This document shows positions 1-7,719 of a DNA stretch of 64,000 nt, in pieces. Origin of the DNA: Brevibacterium linens ATCC 9172 (GTDB lineage: Bacteria > Actinomycetota > Actinomycetes > Actinomycetales > Brevibacteriaceae); the NCBI RefSeq assembly GCF_900169165.1, contig NZ_FXYY01000002.1, positions 272,217-336,216 on the forward strand, in the 5' to 3' direction. The stretch's first letter is position 1, and each line of letters starts with the position of its first letter. Under the pieces are notes generated by a model. That model searched no databases and was not told where the DNA came from. It saw nothing but the letters and a program-made list of their open reading frames with translations. A program made the position numbers and the translations under genes.

Positions 1-272
1 AAACTGGGATCGCAATATCAGGGGCACCGAATGCTCCGACCATTCTCTTCGAGCGTTCGAACGATTCATTTGGGGACAGTGTTCTGCATCTCGACCTTTG
101 TCCTACTGACCGCAGCCAGGCGGACGAGCTGGAACGACTTGTGGCGTTGGGGGCGACGAAGACTGACGTCGTGCCGTCAGGAAGCTGGCACGTCCTCGCT
201 GACCCTGAAGGCCACAAGTTCTGTCTCATGGCCAAGCGCATCCCAGCGGAGCCGGAAGACTTCCACGATTGA
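1..272 (+). CDS. VOC-family (glyoxalase-like) protein, C-terminal part only
   Basis: The frame starting at base 3 is open from the window edge and ends at TGA 270-272, giving about 89 residues. It reads LHLDLCPTDRSQADELERLV and then GSWHVLADPEGHKFCLM, which is the typical last beta-alpha-beta unit of small VOC / glyoxalase-like proteins, including the DPEGNxFCL strand. The N-terminal half lies outside the window, so substrate and metal ligands cannot be judged. An overlapping ORF in another frame (31-279) is a shadow. Confidence 0.75.
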   Translation, partial: TGIAISGAPNAPTILFERSNDSFGDSVLHLDLCPTDRSQADELERLVALGATKTDVVPSGSWHVLADPEGHKFCLMAKRIPAEPEDFHD

Positions 273-338
273 GAAATAGTCCTACCTGACACAGTGCTCG
301 TACGCAATGATGTCACCGCCGTCTCCGCGTGACCCGGC

Positions 339-1319
339 TCAGAGCATCTGCCGCACACCTTCGCGCCAGTCGGTCGTTCCGACCTTCTGTGCCAAGTCGC
401 TGGAGGCGATGACGCAGGGTTCGTACCAGATCGGTGCCAACTGGTTGAGCTCGTAGAAGGAGCGTTCGAACGCACCGACGGCGCGGGTCGCCCAGCGTGG
501 GACCGAGAGCGGACGTTTGTGCTTCTGCTCAAGAGTGTCCGCGGTGAAGTCGGCGATCTCGGTCAGGGTCGGATTCGATGCCGGTGCGATCCGCAGTTGA
601 TGCGTCCCCGCGGGGACGGACTTCAGATCCTCTGCCGCCTGGATCATTGCGGCAGCGTGGTCGGCGATGAGGGTGATGCCGTGAGGGACGTCGGTGCGTG
701 CCGGCACCATCGCCCGGCGCCCGGCGGAAATCGGTTCGGTGATGCACATCCGCACGACCGATGACCACTTCTCTGCGGTTCGGCCGAGCAGATCACCGGC
801 GATGACGCTGGCTGCCGTTGCCGAATGAGCGGCACGGGCTTCGATGAGCCGCTGTCGGATTCGTCCCTTTTCCTCGAACGGGGTGAACGGGGAGGATTCG
901 GTGATCGGGGAGTCGAAGCCGGCGAAGGCATAGACCGATTCCGGGAAGACCACGGGAATGTCGAGTTCAGCCGCGATGTCGAGGACCGCGGCGTCGAGTC
1001 GGGGGAGGAGCCGCTCCCATTTCCGACTGTCGTAGGGTGCATGTGCGCAGGCGAAGATCACATCGACGCCGGCGGCGGCCTCGGCTAACTGCGCGCGGTC
1101 GCTGGCATCGGCTTTGACATGAGTGGGAGCGCTGACTGTCGTCATCCCAGTCATTGACGACATTTCCGATGGGGCGGTCGCGTTGGTCGCGTCGGCCGAG
1201 GTGCTGGATGGACCTCTTCCGGAGCGGGTGGCGATGCGGACATCTGTGCCCGACGCTATGAGCTGAGCCGCGATCTCCGAACCGATCTGACCATTGCCGA
1301 TGACGAGTGCTGTTTTCAT
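339..1319 (-). CDS. NAD(P)-binding NmrA/epimerase-type oxidoreductase
   Basis: A 326-residue protein with an N-terminal Rossmann motif ALVIGNGQIGSEIA (about residues 4-17), the dinucleotide-binding fold of extended SDR / NAD-dependent epimerase proteins. VIFACAHAPYDSRKWERLLP (about 88-107) and VVFPESVYAFAG resemble the middle of atypical SDR/NmrA proteins; a canonical YxxxK is not obvious. It is divergent from the TetR regulator at 1455, and the palindromic sites between them suggest that regulator represses it. Substrate unknown. Confidence 0.75.
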   Translation of the reverse strand: MKTALVIGNGQIGSEIAAQLIASGTDVRIATRSGRGPSSTSADATNATAPSEMSSMTGMTTVSAPTHVKADASDRAQLAEAAAGVDVIFACAHAPYDSRKWERLLPRLDAAVLDIAAELDIPVVFPESVYAFAGFDSPITESSPFTPFEEKGRIRQRLIEARAAHSATAASVIAGDLLGRTAEKWSSVVRMCITEPISAGRRAMVPARTDVPHGITLIADHAAAMIQAAEDLKSVPAGTHQLRIAPASNPTLTEIADFTADTLEQKHKRPLSVPRWATRAVGAFERSFYELNQLAPIWYEPCVIASSDLAQKVGTTDWREGVRQML

Positions 1320-1353
1320 GACGGATCCCTTCCGATGCCTCCGAACTATAAGC

Positions 1354-1368
1354 GAGAGCAGTGCTCTC
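1354..1368. promoter_or_regulatory. Palindromic operator, likely for the adjacent TetR regulator (site 1)
   Basis: Perfect inverted repeat GAGAGCA-G-TGCTCTC between the divergent oxidoreductase and TetR genes. A second copy of the core lies 36 bases further on, and a half-site (CAATGCTCTC) precedes the TetR start. Repeated dyads between a TetR gene and its divergent neighbour are the usual arrangement of a TetR autoregulatory operator. Confidence 0.65.
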
Positions 1369-1403
1369 TCGAATCAGCGTAGGCCTCGACGGTCGGCAAT
1401 TCA

Positions 1404-1416
1404 AGAGCAATGCTCA
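1404..1416. promoter_or_regulatory. Palindromic operator (site 2)
   Basis: AGAGCA-A-TGCTCA, with a perfect GAGCA-N-TGCTC core, the same sequence as the core of the site at 1354-1368. A third half-site TGCTCTC lies around 1430-1436, just upstream of the TetR start codon. Confidence 0.6.
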
Positions 1417-1454
1417 CTGTTGTCATCAATGCTCTCGAAAAGTAGGGTGAAGCC

Positions 1455-2165
1455 ATGACTGAGACTCCGCGGCAGCGCGCCCGCATTGAGACGGAAGCGC
1501 AGATCACGGCCATCGGCAATCGCATGATCGATGACGACGGCGTCGACGGGTTGTCACTGCGGGCGATCGCTCGTGAGCTCGGAGTCGTCTCCAGTGCGGT
1601 CTACCGCTACGTGAAGAGCCGCGATGAACTGCTGACGATCCTCATCCGCGATGCCTACACCCAGATCGCCGACGCTGTCGACGAAGCCATGGAGGGGGAG
1701 CGGAGCGTGGAGGTTCTCGCCGTGAGGATGCTCGAGTGGTCTCGCGCCTACCCGAATCGGTGGGCGCTCATCTACGGCACTCCGATCGTCGGTTATGAAG
1801 CTCCCCGAGAGGAGACCGTGGTGCCGGGGACTCGAATCATGGTGACGCTCGCGGAGCTGATCGCGGCAACTCAGAACGACACCGAGGTGGCAACTGAGAG
1901 CGGTGCGAAAGCGAGCGGATCAGCGGCGAAGAATTCACGGGCCAATAGAGAGCAGCGAGGGATGGAGGCCGCGCTGCAGCCTCTGCGGGACGGGCTTGCG
2001 GAACTCGGTCTCGACTATGACGATCACGTGATTTTGGAGACCATCACGATCTGGGTTGCTGTGATCGGGCTGATCAACGGTCTGCGGTTCGGCCAGTTCG
2101 GGCCGGGATTCGACCACGTCGAAGACGATCTCATGTCCGAGGTGATCGGCCGTCTCGGAGCGTGA
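1455..2165 (+). CDS. TetR/AcrR-family transcriptional regulator
   Basis: 236 residues. The N-terminal helix-turn-helix is clear: LSLRAIARELGVVSSAVYRY (about residues 34-53) followed by VKSRDELLTILI, as in TetR DNA-binding domains. The C-terminal part contains WSRAYPNRWALIYGTPIVGY and a long variable segment before ITIWVAVIGLINGLRFGQFG, consistent with a TetR_C ligand-binding domain. It is divergent from the NAD-dependent oxidoreductase with dyad sites in between, so it probably represses that gene and itself. The ligand cannot be inferred. Confidence 0.9.
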   Translation: MTETPRQRARIETEAQITAIGNRMIDDDGVDGLSLRAIARELGVVSSAVYRYVKSRDELLTILIRDAYTQIADAVDEAMEGERSVEVLAVRMLEWSRAYPNRWALIYGTPIVGYEAPREETVVPGTRIMVTLAELIAATQNDTEVATESGAKASGSAAKNSRANREQRGMEAALQPLRDGLAELGLDYDDHVILETITIWVAVIGLINGLRFGQFGPGFDHVEDDLMSEVIGRLGA

Positions 2166-2275
2166 ATCGGTGAACGTCTGCGGGCAAGGACACGGCCGCC
2201 TCGGCGAATGAGAATACGACAACGGCCCCCGATCGTCGATCGAGGGCCGCGGCCTGAACGGTCAGCGGGGGAGCG

Positions 2276-2647
2276 TCAGCGGACGGGGCCGGTGAACTTC
2301 TCTCCGGGGCCTTCGCCGGGGGCGTCGGGAATCTCCGAGGCCTCGCGGAAGGCCAGCTGCAGGCTGCGGAGTCCATCGCGCAGCGGGCGGGCGTGGTGGT
2401 CGCCGATCACGGTGGCGGCGCCGGTGACGAAGCCGGCCAGCGCGGTGATCAGCTTGCGGGCCTCATCGAGGTCCTGGAGGTCGGCGCCGTGGCCTTCGGC
2501 GGTGTCCTCGGCCAGGCCGCACTTGACGGCGGCGGCGGACATGAGGTGGACGGCGCTGGAGGTGATGACCTCGACGGCGGGGACCTCGGCGATGTCGCGC
2601 GTAACGTCGGCGATCGCCTCGGCGGGAACAGATTCTTCAGAACTCAT
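2276..2647 (-). CDS. DUF1844 family protein
   Basis: 123 residues, acidic at the N-terminus. The core AVEVITSSAVHLMSAAAVKC, then LDEARKLITALAGFVTGAAT, matches the DUF1844 family, small proteins often found next to infC in actinobacteria. It is divergent from the infC leader. No enzymatic motif is visible and no function is established. The start is the ATG at 2645-2647; no clear Shine-Dalgarno precedes it. Confidence 0.75.
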   Translation of the reverse strand: MSSEESVPAEAIADVTRDIAEVPAVEVITSSAVHLMSAAAVKCGLAEDTAEGHGADLQDLDEARKLITALAGFVTGAATVIGDHHARPLRDGLRSLQLAFREASEIPDAPGEGPGEKFTGPVR

Positions 2648-2721
2648 GCCATAAGCTTGACATATAAATCAACGTGGCGATCACACCAGGGCCTCGATGT
2701 GCGAAGAGTCATGAAGCGTAG

Positions 2722-2727
2722 TACACT
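2722..2727 (+). promoter_or_regulatory. Candidate -10 element for the infC operon
   Basis: TACACT in the context GTAGTACACTGG, about 220 bases upstream of the infC start. The -35 region is not convincing, so this is tentative; the long interval to infC fits a regulatory leader. Confidence 0.3.
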
Positions 2728-2947
2728 GGTAGCTGGTGCGAAGCGGAGTCTGTCTCCCACCTTGATCGCGAAGAGCGATCGGGTCCAAAGATCTGTCCTT
2801 CGGGCATTGTCCGAATGAGTGCAGATCGAGGTGTATTCACCGAACGTACGTCTACCGTACTGCTCGTGTGTGCAGGCTCCCTTGGCATGTGTCAACGGGA
2901 GCCTTTTTCGTTGCCACGACCACATTTGAGCAAAAAGGAGTGAACAC
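2728..2947 (+). promoter_or_regulatory. Untranslated infC leader
   Basis: About 220-300 bases between the divergent DUF1844 gene and infC hold no credible gene. The stretch ends in a strong intrinsic terminator only 39 bases before the infC start codon. That layout is typical of an attenuated ribosomal or initiation-factor operon leader. No known Rfam leader could be assigned by eye. Confidence 0.5.
2875..2908 (+). terminator. Intrinsic terminator within the infC leader (attenuator candidate)
   Basis: GGCTCCC (2875-2881) pairs perfectly with GGGAGCC (2897-2903). Inner pairing of TTGGCA with TGTCAA extends the stem, and five T residues follow (2904-2908). It lies between the presumed promoter and infC on the coding strand, so it must be read through or antiterminated for infC-rpmI-rplT expression. 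Confidence 0.8.
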
Positions 2948-3577
2948 ATCAGCGAGACGCGCATCAATGACCGGATTCGGGTTCCCGAGGTCCGGTTGGT
3001 CGGACCCAATGGTGAACAGGTCGGTATCGTTGCCATTCGCAAGGCACTCGATCTCGCCGGCGAAGCTGGCCTCGACCTCGTCGAGGTAGCCCCGCAGGCG
3101 AAGCCACCCGTAGCCAAGCTCATGGACTACGGAAAATTCAAATATGAATCTGCCCAGAAGGCCAGAGAAGCCCGGAAGAACCAGGCGAACACTGCGCTTA
3201 AGGAGATCCGCTTCCGTCTCAAGATTGACGAACACGATTACGAGACGAAGAAGGGCCACGTCACCCGCTTCCTCGAAGGCGGCGACAAGGTCAAGGTCAT
3301 GATCATGTTCCGCGGACGTGAGCAGTCCCGGCCCGAGATGGGCATCAAGCTGCTCAACCGCTTGGCCGAAGATGTGTCCGACCTCGGCTCCGTCGAATCC
3401 TCACCGCGAGTCGACGGACGCAACATGGTGATGGTTATCGCCCCGCACAAGTCAAAGTCTGACGCCAAGGCGGAAGCCCGGAAGGCATCAGCTGATGCCA
3501 AGGGCAAGTCCGCTGAGGTGAAGTCCCGTCGCGATCGGGTCGCTGCCGAGAAGAACTCAGCTCGCCCGGACGCGTGA
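2948..3577 (+). CDS. infC: Translation initiation factor IF-3, AUC start
   Basis: IF-3 binds the 30S subunit and monitors the start codon and initiator tRNA. The protein begins [18 protein letters not shown], the conserved IF-3 N-terminus, so translation must start at ATC 2948-2950. This is preceded by AAGGAG (2935-2940) with 7-base spacing, and an in-frame stop at 2927-2929 excludes any earlier start. The first ATG/GTG/TTG-type codon in frame (TTG 2996) would delete conserved residues. The N-domain ([20 protein letters not shown]), the linker [10 protein letters not shown] and the C-domain ([24 protein letters not shown]) are intact. There is an unusual Lys/Ala/Asp-rich tail of about 40 residues. 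Non-AUG starts in infC are the classical basis of IF-3 autoregulation. Confidence 0.95.
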   Translation: MSETRINDRIRVPEVRLVGPNGEQVGIVAIRKALDLAGEAGLDLVEVAPQAKPPVAKLMDYGKFKYESAQKAREARKNQANTALKEIRFRLKIDEHDYETKKGHVTRFLEGGDKVKVMIMFRGREQSRPEMGIKLLNRLAEDVSDLGSVESSPRVDGRNMVMVIAPHKSKSDAKAEARKASADAKGKSAEVKSRRDRVAAEKNSARPDA

Positions 3578-3677
3578 GAAATTAAGTACGTCGCGTTCCA
3601 GGCCCGTCCTGGACTGTGCGTGTGAAGTAGTTGCAGGCGGTCGACGTCGGCAACGAATTGCAAAGGAGAACGGCACT

Positions 3678-3884
3678 ATGCCGAAGCAGAAGACGAACAG
3701 CAGCGCCAAGAAGCGCATGCGCGTGACTGGCAGTGGCAAGATCATGCGTGAAGGCGTGAACAACCAGCACAAGTTCGAGGGCAAGACCTCGGCTCGTAAG
3801 CGCCGCGTGTCCACCGACCAGGTCATCACCGGTGGCGACCGCGCCAAGGCCCGCAAGCTTCTGGGCAAGCTCAAGGGCAGGTGA
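3678..3884 (+). CDS. rpmI: 50S ribosomal protein L35
   Basis: 68 residues, highly basic. It starts MPKQKTNSSAKKRMRVTGSG and contains KRRVSTDQVITGGDRAKARKL, as in bacterial L35. AAAGGAG lies about 10 bases upstream of the ATG. It is the second gene of the infC-rpmI-rplT operon. A small hairpin (AGACCC 3884-3889 / GGGTCT 3895-3900) overlaps its stop codon and could tune readthrough to rplT. Confidence 0.97.
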   Translation: MPKQKTNSSAKKRMRVTGSGKIMREGVNNQHKFEGKTSARKRRVSTDQVITGGDRAKARKLLGKLKGR

Positions 3885-4011
3885 GACCCCTTTCGGGTCT
3901 TCGCTTTCCGGCAGCAGCCGGGAACTCCCACGGGCAGTCGACATCGGCTGTCTCAGCTTGAACCAGAGTCCGGCACCGCCGGTAGATACGAACTTTTCAA
4001 AGGAGTAACAC

Positions 4012-4401
4012 GTGGCACGTGTGAAGAGAGCGGTCAACGCTCACAAGAAGCGCCGGGTCATCCTCGACCGGGCAAGCGGCTACCGGGGACAGCGCTCGCG
4101 CCTGTACCGCAAGGCCAAAGAACAGGTCATCCACTCGCTGGTCTACAGCTACCGTGACCGTCGCAAGCGCAAGGGCGACTTCCGTCGTCTCTGGATCCAG
4201 CGCATCAACGCCGGCGCCCGCGCCAACGGCATGACCTACAACCGTTTCATCCAGGGCCTCAAGGCCGCTGGAGTCGAGGTCGACCGTCGCATGCTCGCCG
4301 AGCTCGCCGTGAACGACTCGGCCACCTTCGCGCACCTGGTCAAGGTCGCCAAGGATGCTCTTCCTGCTGACGTCAACGCAGCGAAGACCGACGCCGCCTG
4401 A
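4012..4401 (+). CDS. rplT: 50S ribosomal protein L20
   Basis: 129 residues starting at GTG 4012 behind [27 protein letters not shown] and [17 protein letters not shown] are hallmark L20 sequences, with a C-terminal extension rich in Ala/Asp after [17 protein letters not shown]. In many bacteria L20 autoregulates this operon by binding its own mRNA. It is followed by a strong intrinsic terminator at 4461. Confidence 0.97.
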   Translation: MARVKRAVNAHKKRRVILDRASGYRGQRSRLYRKAKEQVIHSLVYSYRDRRKRKGDFRRLWIQRINAGARANGMTYNRFIQGLKAAGVEVDRRMLAELAVNDSATFAHLVKVAKDALPADVNAAKTDAA

Positions 4402-4460
4402 GCAGCGTCAACTCAAGACTCCGGTCACCAAGTGACTGACCGATCGCCTCGGTGATCGAC

Positions 4461-4500
4461 GACGGCCCCGAACTGCAGGTTCGGGGCCGTCGGTCTTTCT
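4461..4500 (+). terminator. Intrinsic terminator of the infC-rpmI-rplT operon
   Basis: A perfect 13-bp stem GACGGCCCCGAAC (4461-4473) / GTTCGGGGCCGTC (4479-4491) with a 5-base loop, followed by the T-rich tail GGTCTTTCT. It lies 60 bases after the rplT stop. Confidence 0.9.
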
Positions 4501-4591
4501 GCCAGGACCTGCCTGGTCCCCAGATTCCCTCCTGTCTCCTCAGGCCCCGCTTCTTCCACTTCAGCACTCAACGGATCGAGAACACGGTTTC

Positions 4592-5413
4592 ATGAAACTC
4601 CCTGACGTCATCTCCTCACCTCAGTCGAAGCGGATCAAGAACGCCGCGAAGCTGCTCAAACGCCGCGACCGCAAGGCCACGGGGCAGTTCCTCGTCGAGG
4701 GTCCGCAGGCCGTGCGGGAGGCACTGGCGCGCAAGGGCTCCGTCGTCGAGCTGTTCATCACCGAGGAGGCCGCCGAGGAGCATTCCTCGTTCGTCTCCGC
4801 GGCGAAGCACGGTCGCATGCAGTGCAGCATCGTCACCGGTGAGGTGCTCACCGAGCTCGCATCAACCGTGAACTCCCAAGGGGTCGTGGCCGTGTGCAAG
4901 GCTCTCGACGTGGATCTGACCTCGGTGCTCGACAAGGAAGCTCAGCTCGTTGTCGTTCTGTCGCAGGTGCGTGATCCGGGCAACGCCGGCACGATCATCC
5001 GACTGGCCGATGCTGCGGGCGCCGATGCCGTGGTGCTGACGTCGTCGTCGGTGGATGTCTATAACGACAAGGTCGTGCGGTCGACCGCCGGTTCGCTCTT
5101 CCACATTCCCGTCGTCACCGGAGTCGGCCTGTCCGAGGTGACCGAACTGGCCCGTGCCCGTGGGCTGCAGGTGCTCGCCGCCGACGCCAATGACGAAGCC
5201 CACGATCTTCACCACCCGTGGGACACCGGGCTGGATCTCACCGCACGGACCGCCTGGGTCTTCGGCAATGAAGCGTGGGGGATGAGCGCCGAGGATTTGT
5301 CGTTGTGTGATGCGTCTGTCGCTGTTCCGATCTATGGTTCGGCCGAAAGCCTCAACCTCGGCACCGCTGCCGGGGTGTGCATTTACGAGAGTGCTCGGAA
5401 CCAGCGGATGTGA
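4592..5413 (+). CDS. SpoU/TrmH-family RNA 2'-O-methyltransferase
   Basis: 273 residues. Residues about 1-100 form the substrate-binding domain (SPQSKRIKNAAKLLKRRDR, GQFLVEGPQAVREAL), like RlmB/TsnR-type rRNA methyltransferases. The three SPOUT motifs follow: RDPGNAGTIIRLADAAGAD, WVFGNEAWGMS and VPIYGSAESLNLGTAAGVC. The enzyme transfers methyl from S-adenosylmethionine to a ribose 2'-OH of rRNA or tRNA; the exact nucleotide cannot be read from sequence. In actinobacteria this gene usually sits between rplT and pheST, as here with an insertion of accessory genes in between. Confidence 0.9.
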   Translation: MKLPDVISSPQSKRIKNAAKLLKRRDRKATGQFLVEGPQAVREALARKGSVVELFITEEAAEEHSSFVSAAKHGRMQCSIVTGEVLTELASTVNSQGVVAVCKALDVDLTSVLDKEAQLVVVLSQVRDPGNAGTIIRLADAAGADAVVLTSSSVDVYNDKVVRSTAGSLFHIPVVTGVGLSEVTELARARGLQVLAADANDEAHDLHHPWDTGLDLTARTAWVFGNEAWGMSAEDLSLCDASVAVPIYGSAESLNLGTAAGVCIYESARNQRM

Positions 5414-5459
5414 GGGGCTAGGCGGGCTGCGGACTCGGGCAGGTCTGTCAAGAGGCGGA

Positions 5460-5485
5460 CCTGCCCCGGCCGAGACCGGGGCAGG
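5460..5485. terminator. GC-rich hairpin between convergent genes
   Basis: CCTGCCCCGG (5460-5469) / CCGGGGCAGG (5476-5485), a perfect 10-bp stem with a 6-base loop. It sits between the methyltransferase and the convergent gene ending at 5553. There is no T-tract on either side, so it is a weaker or factor-assisted bidirectional terminator at best. Confidence 0.45.
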
Positions 5486-5552
5486 CAACGGAAGGGAGGA
5501 CCTTGATCTTGCGACCTTCGGCCTCCGAGTGCAGTCTACCCATTTTCCATCG

Positions 5553-6104
5553 TCAGGTAGCGTCTGGATCGGAGTCGACGTGGTGCCTGAGAATTGCGGC
5601 CGACATCCTTCTGCGACTGGTTTCTGTCACCTCGTCGGCCTCAGGCAGCCAGTGCACCAGAAGATCGGCGAGGTCGGACGGTATGTCGAGTTGCTCTGCT
5701 TCTGCGGCGCTCCAGCAGATGTCTGCGAGTGCTAGTCCGAATTCTCCGGTGGAGGCTGCGAGTTCGCCCAGCCCGGTATCGACACCGTGAGACTTGAGCA
5801 GAGCCAAGAACGGCCAGTAGAGCTCCTCACCGTCACCGACGATCGGCTTCCCTGCCGACGGGCTGTGAAGCTTGACGCGAGCGAGGTTGTAGGCGAAATC
5901 GAGGTAGTCATCGTACGCCCGCCAGCCGCGCCAAGCGCCGAGCGTGTCGATGATGTCGCCAGGGACGGCCAGACGCTTGTCGGCGACGATGCCGACGAGC
6001 CGCCGGATCCGAGCTTCGATGTCGGGTTCGTCAGTGGCGGCTGCTGCGTCACTGCTCTCGAGCAGGTGGCTGAGCGAGGTGGCAAGCTCATCGTCCGTCA
6101 TCAT
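5553..6104 (-). CDS. Hypothetical protein
   Basis: 183 residues. GGGGAG precedes the ATGATG start. The sequence is acidic, with Trp/Tyr-rich segments (LGAWRGWRAYDDYLDFAYNL, DGEELYWPFLALLKSHG) and no transmembrane segment, signal peptide or catalytic motif that I recognise. It is convergent with the methyltransferase and immediately downstream, on the same strand, of the HicAB-like pair. It is a real gene by reading-frame length and ribosome site, but its function is unknown. Confidence 0.6.
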   Translation of the reverse strand: MMTDDELATSLSHLLESSDAAAATDEPDIEARIRRLVGIVADKRLAVPGDIIDTLGAWRGWRAYDDYLDFAYNLARVKLHSPSAGKPIVGDGEELYWPFLALLKSHGVDTGLGELAASTGEFGLALADICWSAAEAEQLDIPSDLADLLVHWLPEADEVTETSRRRMSAAILRHHVDSDPDAT

Positions 6105-6173
6105 TGCGCTCCCCGTCCGGTCTTTTCGATCGCCTGTGCCCAGTTCGAGTGATGCTCCTGCGCGTACCGATTT

Positions 6174-6566
6174 TCAGGAAGCAGAGGCCAAGAGCTGGCT
6201 GGCTCTTTGGTAGGAAACGCCCAGGGTCTCACCGATGTCCCGCACAGTCATTCCCAATTTGCGCAGCTCCTCGGCAGCCTGACGTGACTCGGACGCTGCC
6301 TGACTATTAGCGGTGGCAACGATTTCTCTCAGTCTGGCTGCCTCTTGCAGATGCTCTTGGGCGGCGCTGGGAACGATTGGAACAACTGTGACTTCAACTG
6401 CCGTTTCGGGAACATCGGCAACGAAAGCGATAGCTTCCGGCATGATCTTCTTGGCTTCCGCGAGTGATTTGGATTGTGACAGTGCTCCGGGGACTTCACG
6501 GCACTGCAATGACCACCAGGATCCGTTGCGGGTTGCTTCGACTGTGTATGTCACTTCCGCCACCAT
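6174..6566 (-). CDS. HicB-like antitoxin with C-terminal helix-turn-helix
   Basis: 130 residues. The N-terminal half (TYTVEATRNGSWWSLQCREV, PGALSQSKSLAEAKKIMPEA) is the HicB-type partial RNase-H-like fold with the aspartate/glutamate pattern degenerate. An alanine-rich coiled segment follows, then a DNA-binding helix-turn-helix MTVRDIGETLGVSYQRASQL (about 108-127). It overlaps the upstream toxin gene by 16 bases, so the two are translationally coupled. The antitoxin presumably neutralises the toxin and represses the operon at the dyads 6771-6812. Confidence 0.75.
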   Translation of the reverse strand: MVAEVTYTVEATRNGSWWSLQCREVPGALSQSKSLAEAKKIMPEAIAFVADVPETAVEVTVVPIVPSAAQEHLQEAARLREIVATANSQAASESRQAAEELRKLGMTVRDIGETLGVSYQRASQLLASAS

Positions 6567-6763
6567 CCTTTCCCGAGTTCCTTCGCGTACTGATCAAAGA
6601 ATTTTCGTGCAGTGACATCGTCGATTTCACTGTGCCGACCGAGCGTGGATCGGGTCTGTCCGACCGTGACACCTGTGTGGTTGGTGAGTTCGGTCAACGA
6701 AAAATCTTTCCCGGCTGCTTTGGCTGCTTGTTTGAGCTTCTTGAGAACAGCCGTCCGCTTCAT
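6551..6763 (-). CDS. HicA-like mRNA-interferase toxin
   Basis: 70 residues. ELTNHTGVTVGQTRSTLGRH, then SEIDDVTARKFFDQ, fits HicA dsRBD-like toxins: the active-site His of the NHT segment and the conserved R-H-x-E-I strand are visible. Members of this family cleave mRNA when the antitoxin is lost. The toxin gene precedes the antitoxin gene, the standard hicAB order. Annotation as HicA rests on pattern similarity only. Confidence 0.7.
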   Translation of the reverse strand: MKRTAVLKKLKQAAKAAGKDFSLTELTNHTGVTVGQTRSTLGRHSEIDDVTARKFFDQYAKELGKGWWRK

Positions 6764-6770
6764 TTCTTAA

Positions 6771-6812
6771 GTCTAGTGCAGGTTAGACAGGGGCGTCTAG
6801 AGCGATCTAGAC
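6771..6812. promoter_or_regulatory. Paired inverted repeats upstream of the HicAB-like operon
   Basis: Two dyads of identical geometry: GTCTAG-N6-TTAGAC (6771-6788) and GTCTAG-N6-CTAGAC (6795-6812), spaced 24 bases. They lie immediately upstream of the toxin start at 6763. This is the expected position and form of an autoregulatory operator for the antitoxin helix-turn-helix. Confidence 0.65.
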
Positions 6813-6908
6813 ATCTGGCTCGTTGAAATGAAACTGCTCCGGTGGGGTTTTGTCTGCGTCTACTGTTGGATGAAATGCCGTGTCCGTAGGAGCCGTTAGG
6901 GTGGCACT

Positions 6909-7568
6909 ATGGCCACCGAATCTCCGCGCCCACCGAAGCTCAGCCTCGACGATCTGGTTCAGGGCTTCCTCGGTGATATCGGTCCCGAGGAATTCCTCGA
7001 AGGGATGGAGTTCAGCGACCTCAACCTCGCCGAGGCGGACGCCACCCAAGCGACGTTCCTCGACTGTCGAATGACGAACGTGAACTTCGGCGACGCCGAA
7101 GCTCCGATCGACCTCACCGGGGCCAGGATCTCCGGAACGGAGATCATGGACTGCCGTGCCGACACCTGGAGCATGCCCCGCGGAAACCTTTTGCACACAG
7201 CGATCTCTGGAACGCGGATCGGTGCCGGCGTTGTCTATGACAGCGTGTGGGAGAAAGTGCGATTCACCAACTGCCGCATCTCCTACCTCAACCTGCGGGA
7301 GTCGAAGCTCACCGACGTCGAGTTCCGCGACTGCAAGATCGACGAGATCGACCTCGACCGAGCTAAGGCCAGCCGGGTCGCATTCCCGGGAAGCAGCGTC
7401 GGCGTCTTCCAATGCGAAGGCGTCACCCTCGGCAACGTCGACATCCGGGGCTTGGAACCGCACAAGATCTCCGGAGCCCACTCTCTGCGCGGAGCGACCA
7501 TCGACGACACTCAGCTCATGCTCTTCGCTGAACTCTTCGCCTCGGAACTCGGAATCACCGTGGAGTGA
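6909..7568 (+). CDS. Pentapeptide-repeat protein
   Basis: 219 residues with recurrent A(D/N)LxX-type units across residues 35-200 (for example MEFSDLNLAEADATQATFLD, FTNCRISYLNLRESKLTDVE, FRDCKIDEIDLDRAKASRVA). These predict a right-handed quadrilateral beta-helix. Such proteins include Qnr/MfpA-like DNA mimics as well as proteins of unknown role; nothing here specifies a gyrase interaction. No signal peptide. Monocistronic. Confidence 0.85.
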   Translation: MATESPRPPKLSLDDLVQGFLGDIGPEEFLEGMEFSDLNLAEADATQATFLDCRMTNVNFGDAEAPIDLTGARISGTEIMDCRADTWSMPRGNLLHTAISGTRIGAGVVYDSVWEKVRFTNCRISYLNLRESKLTDVEFRDCKIDEIDLDRAKASRVAFPGSSVGVFQCEGVTLGNVDIRGLEPHKISGAHSLRGATIDDTQLMLFAELFASELGITVE

Positions 7569-7719
7569 GCACGGGAGTTTCCTAGCGGAGTAGCAAGGTC
7601 TCTGACCTGGTGAGACACCTATTGCGCAGATCACACTTCGGTGAAAGACTCACAGCATCGCGGCATTCGCCCGCAGCGAATCCGCGTTCTCACTTTCGAC
7701 TCGACGGAGGATTCGCAAG

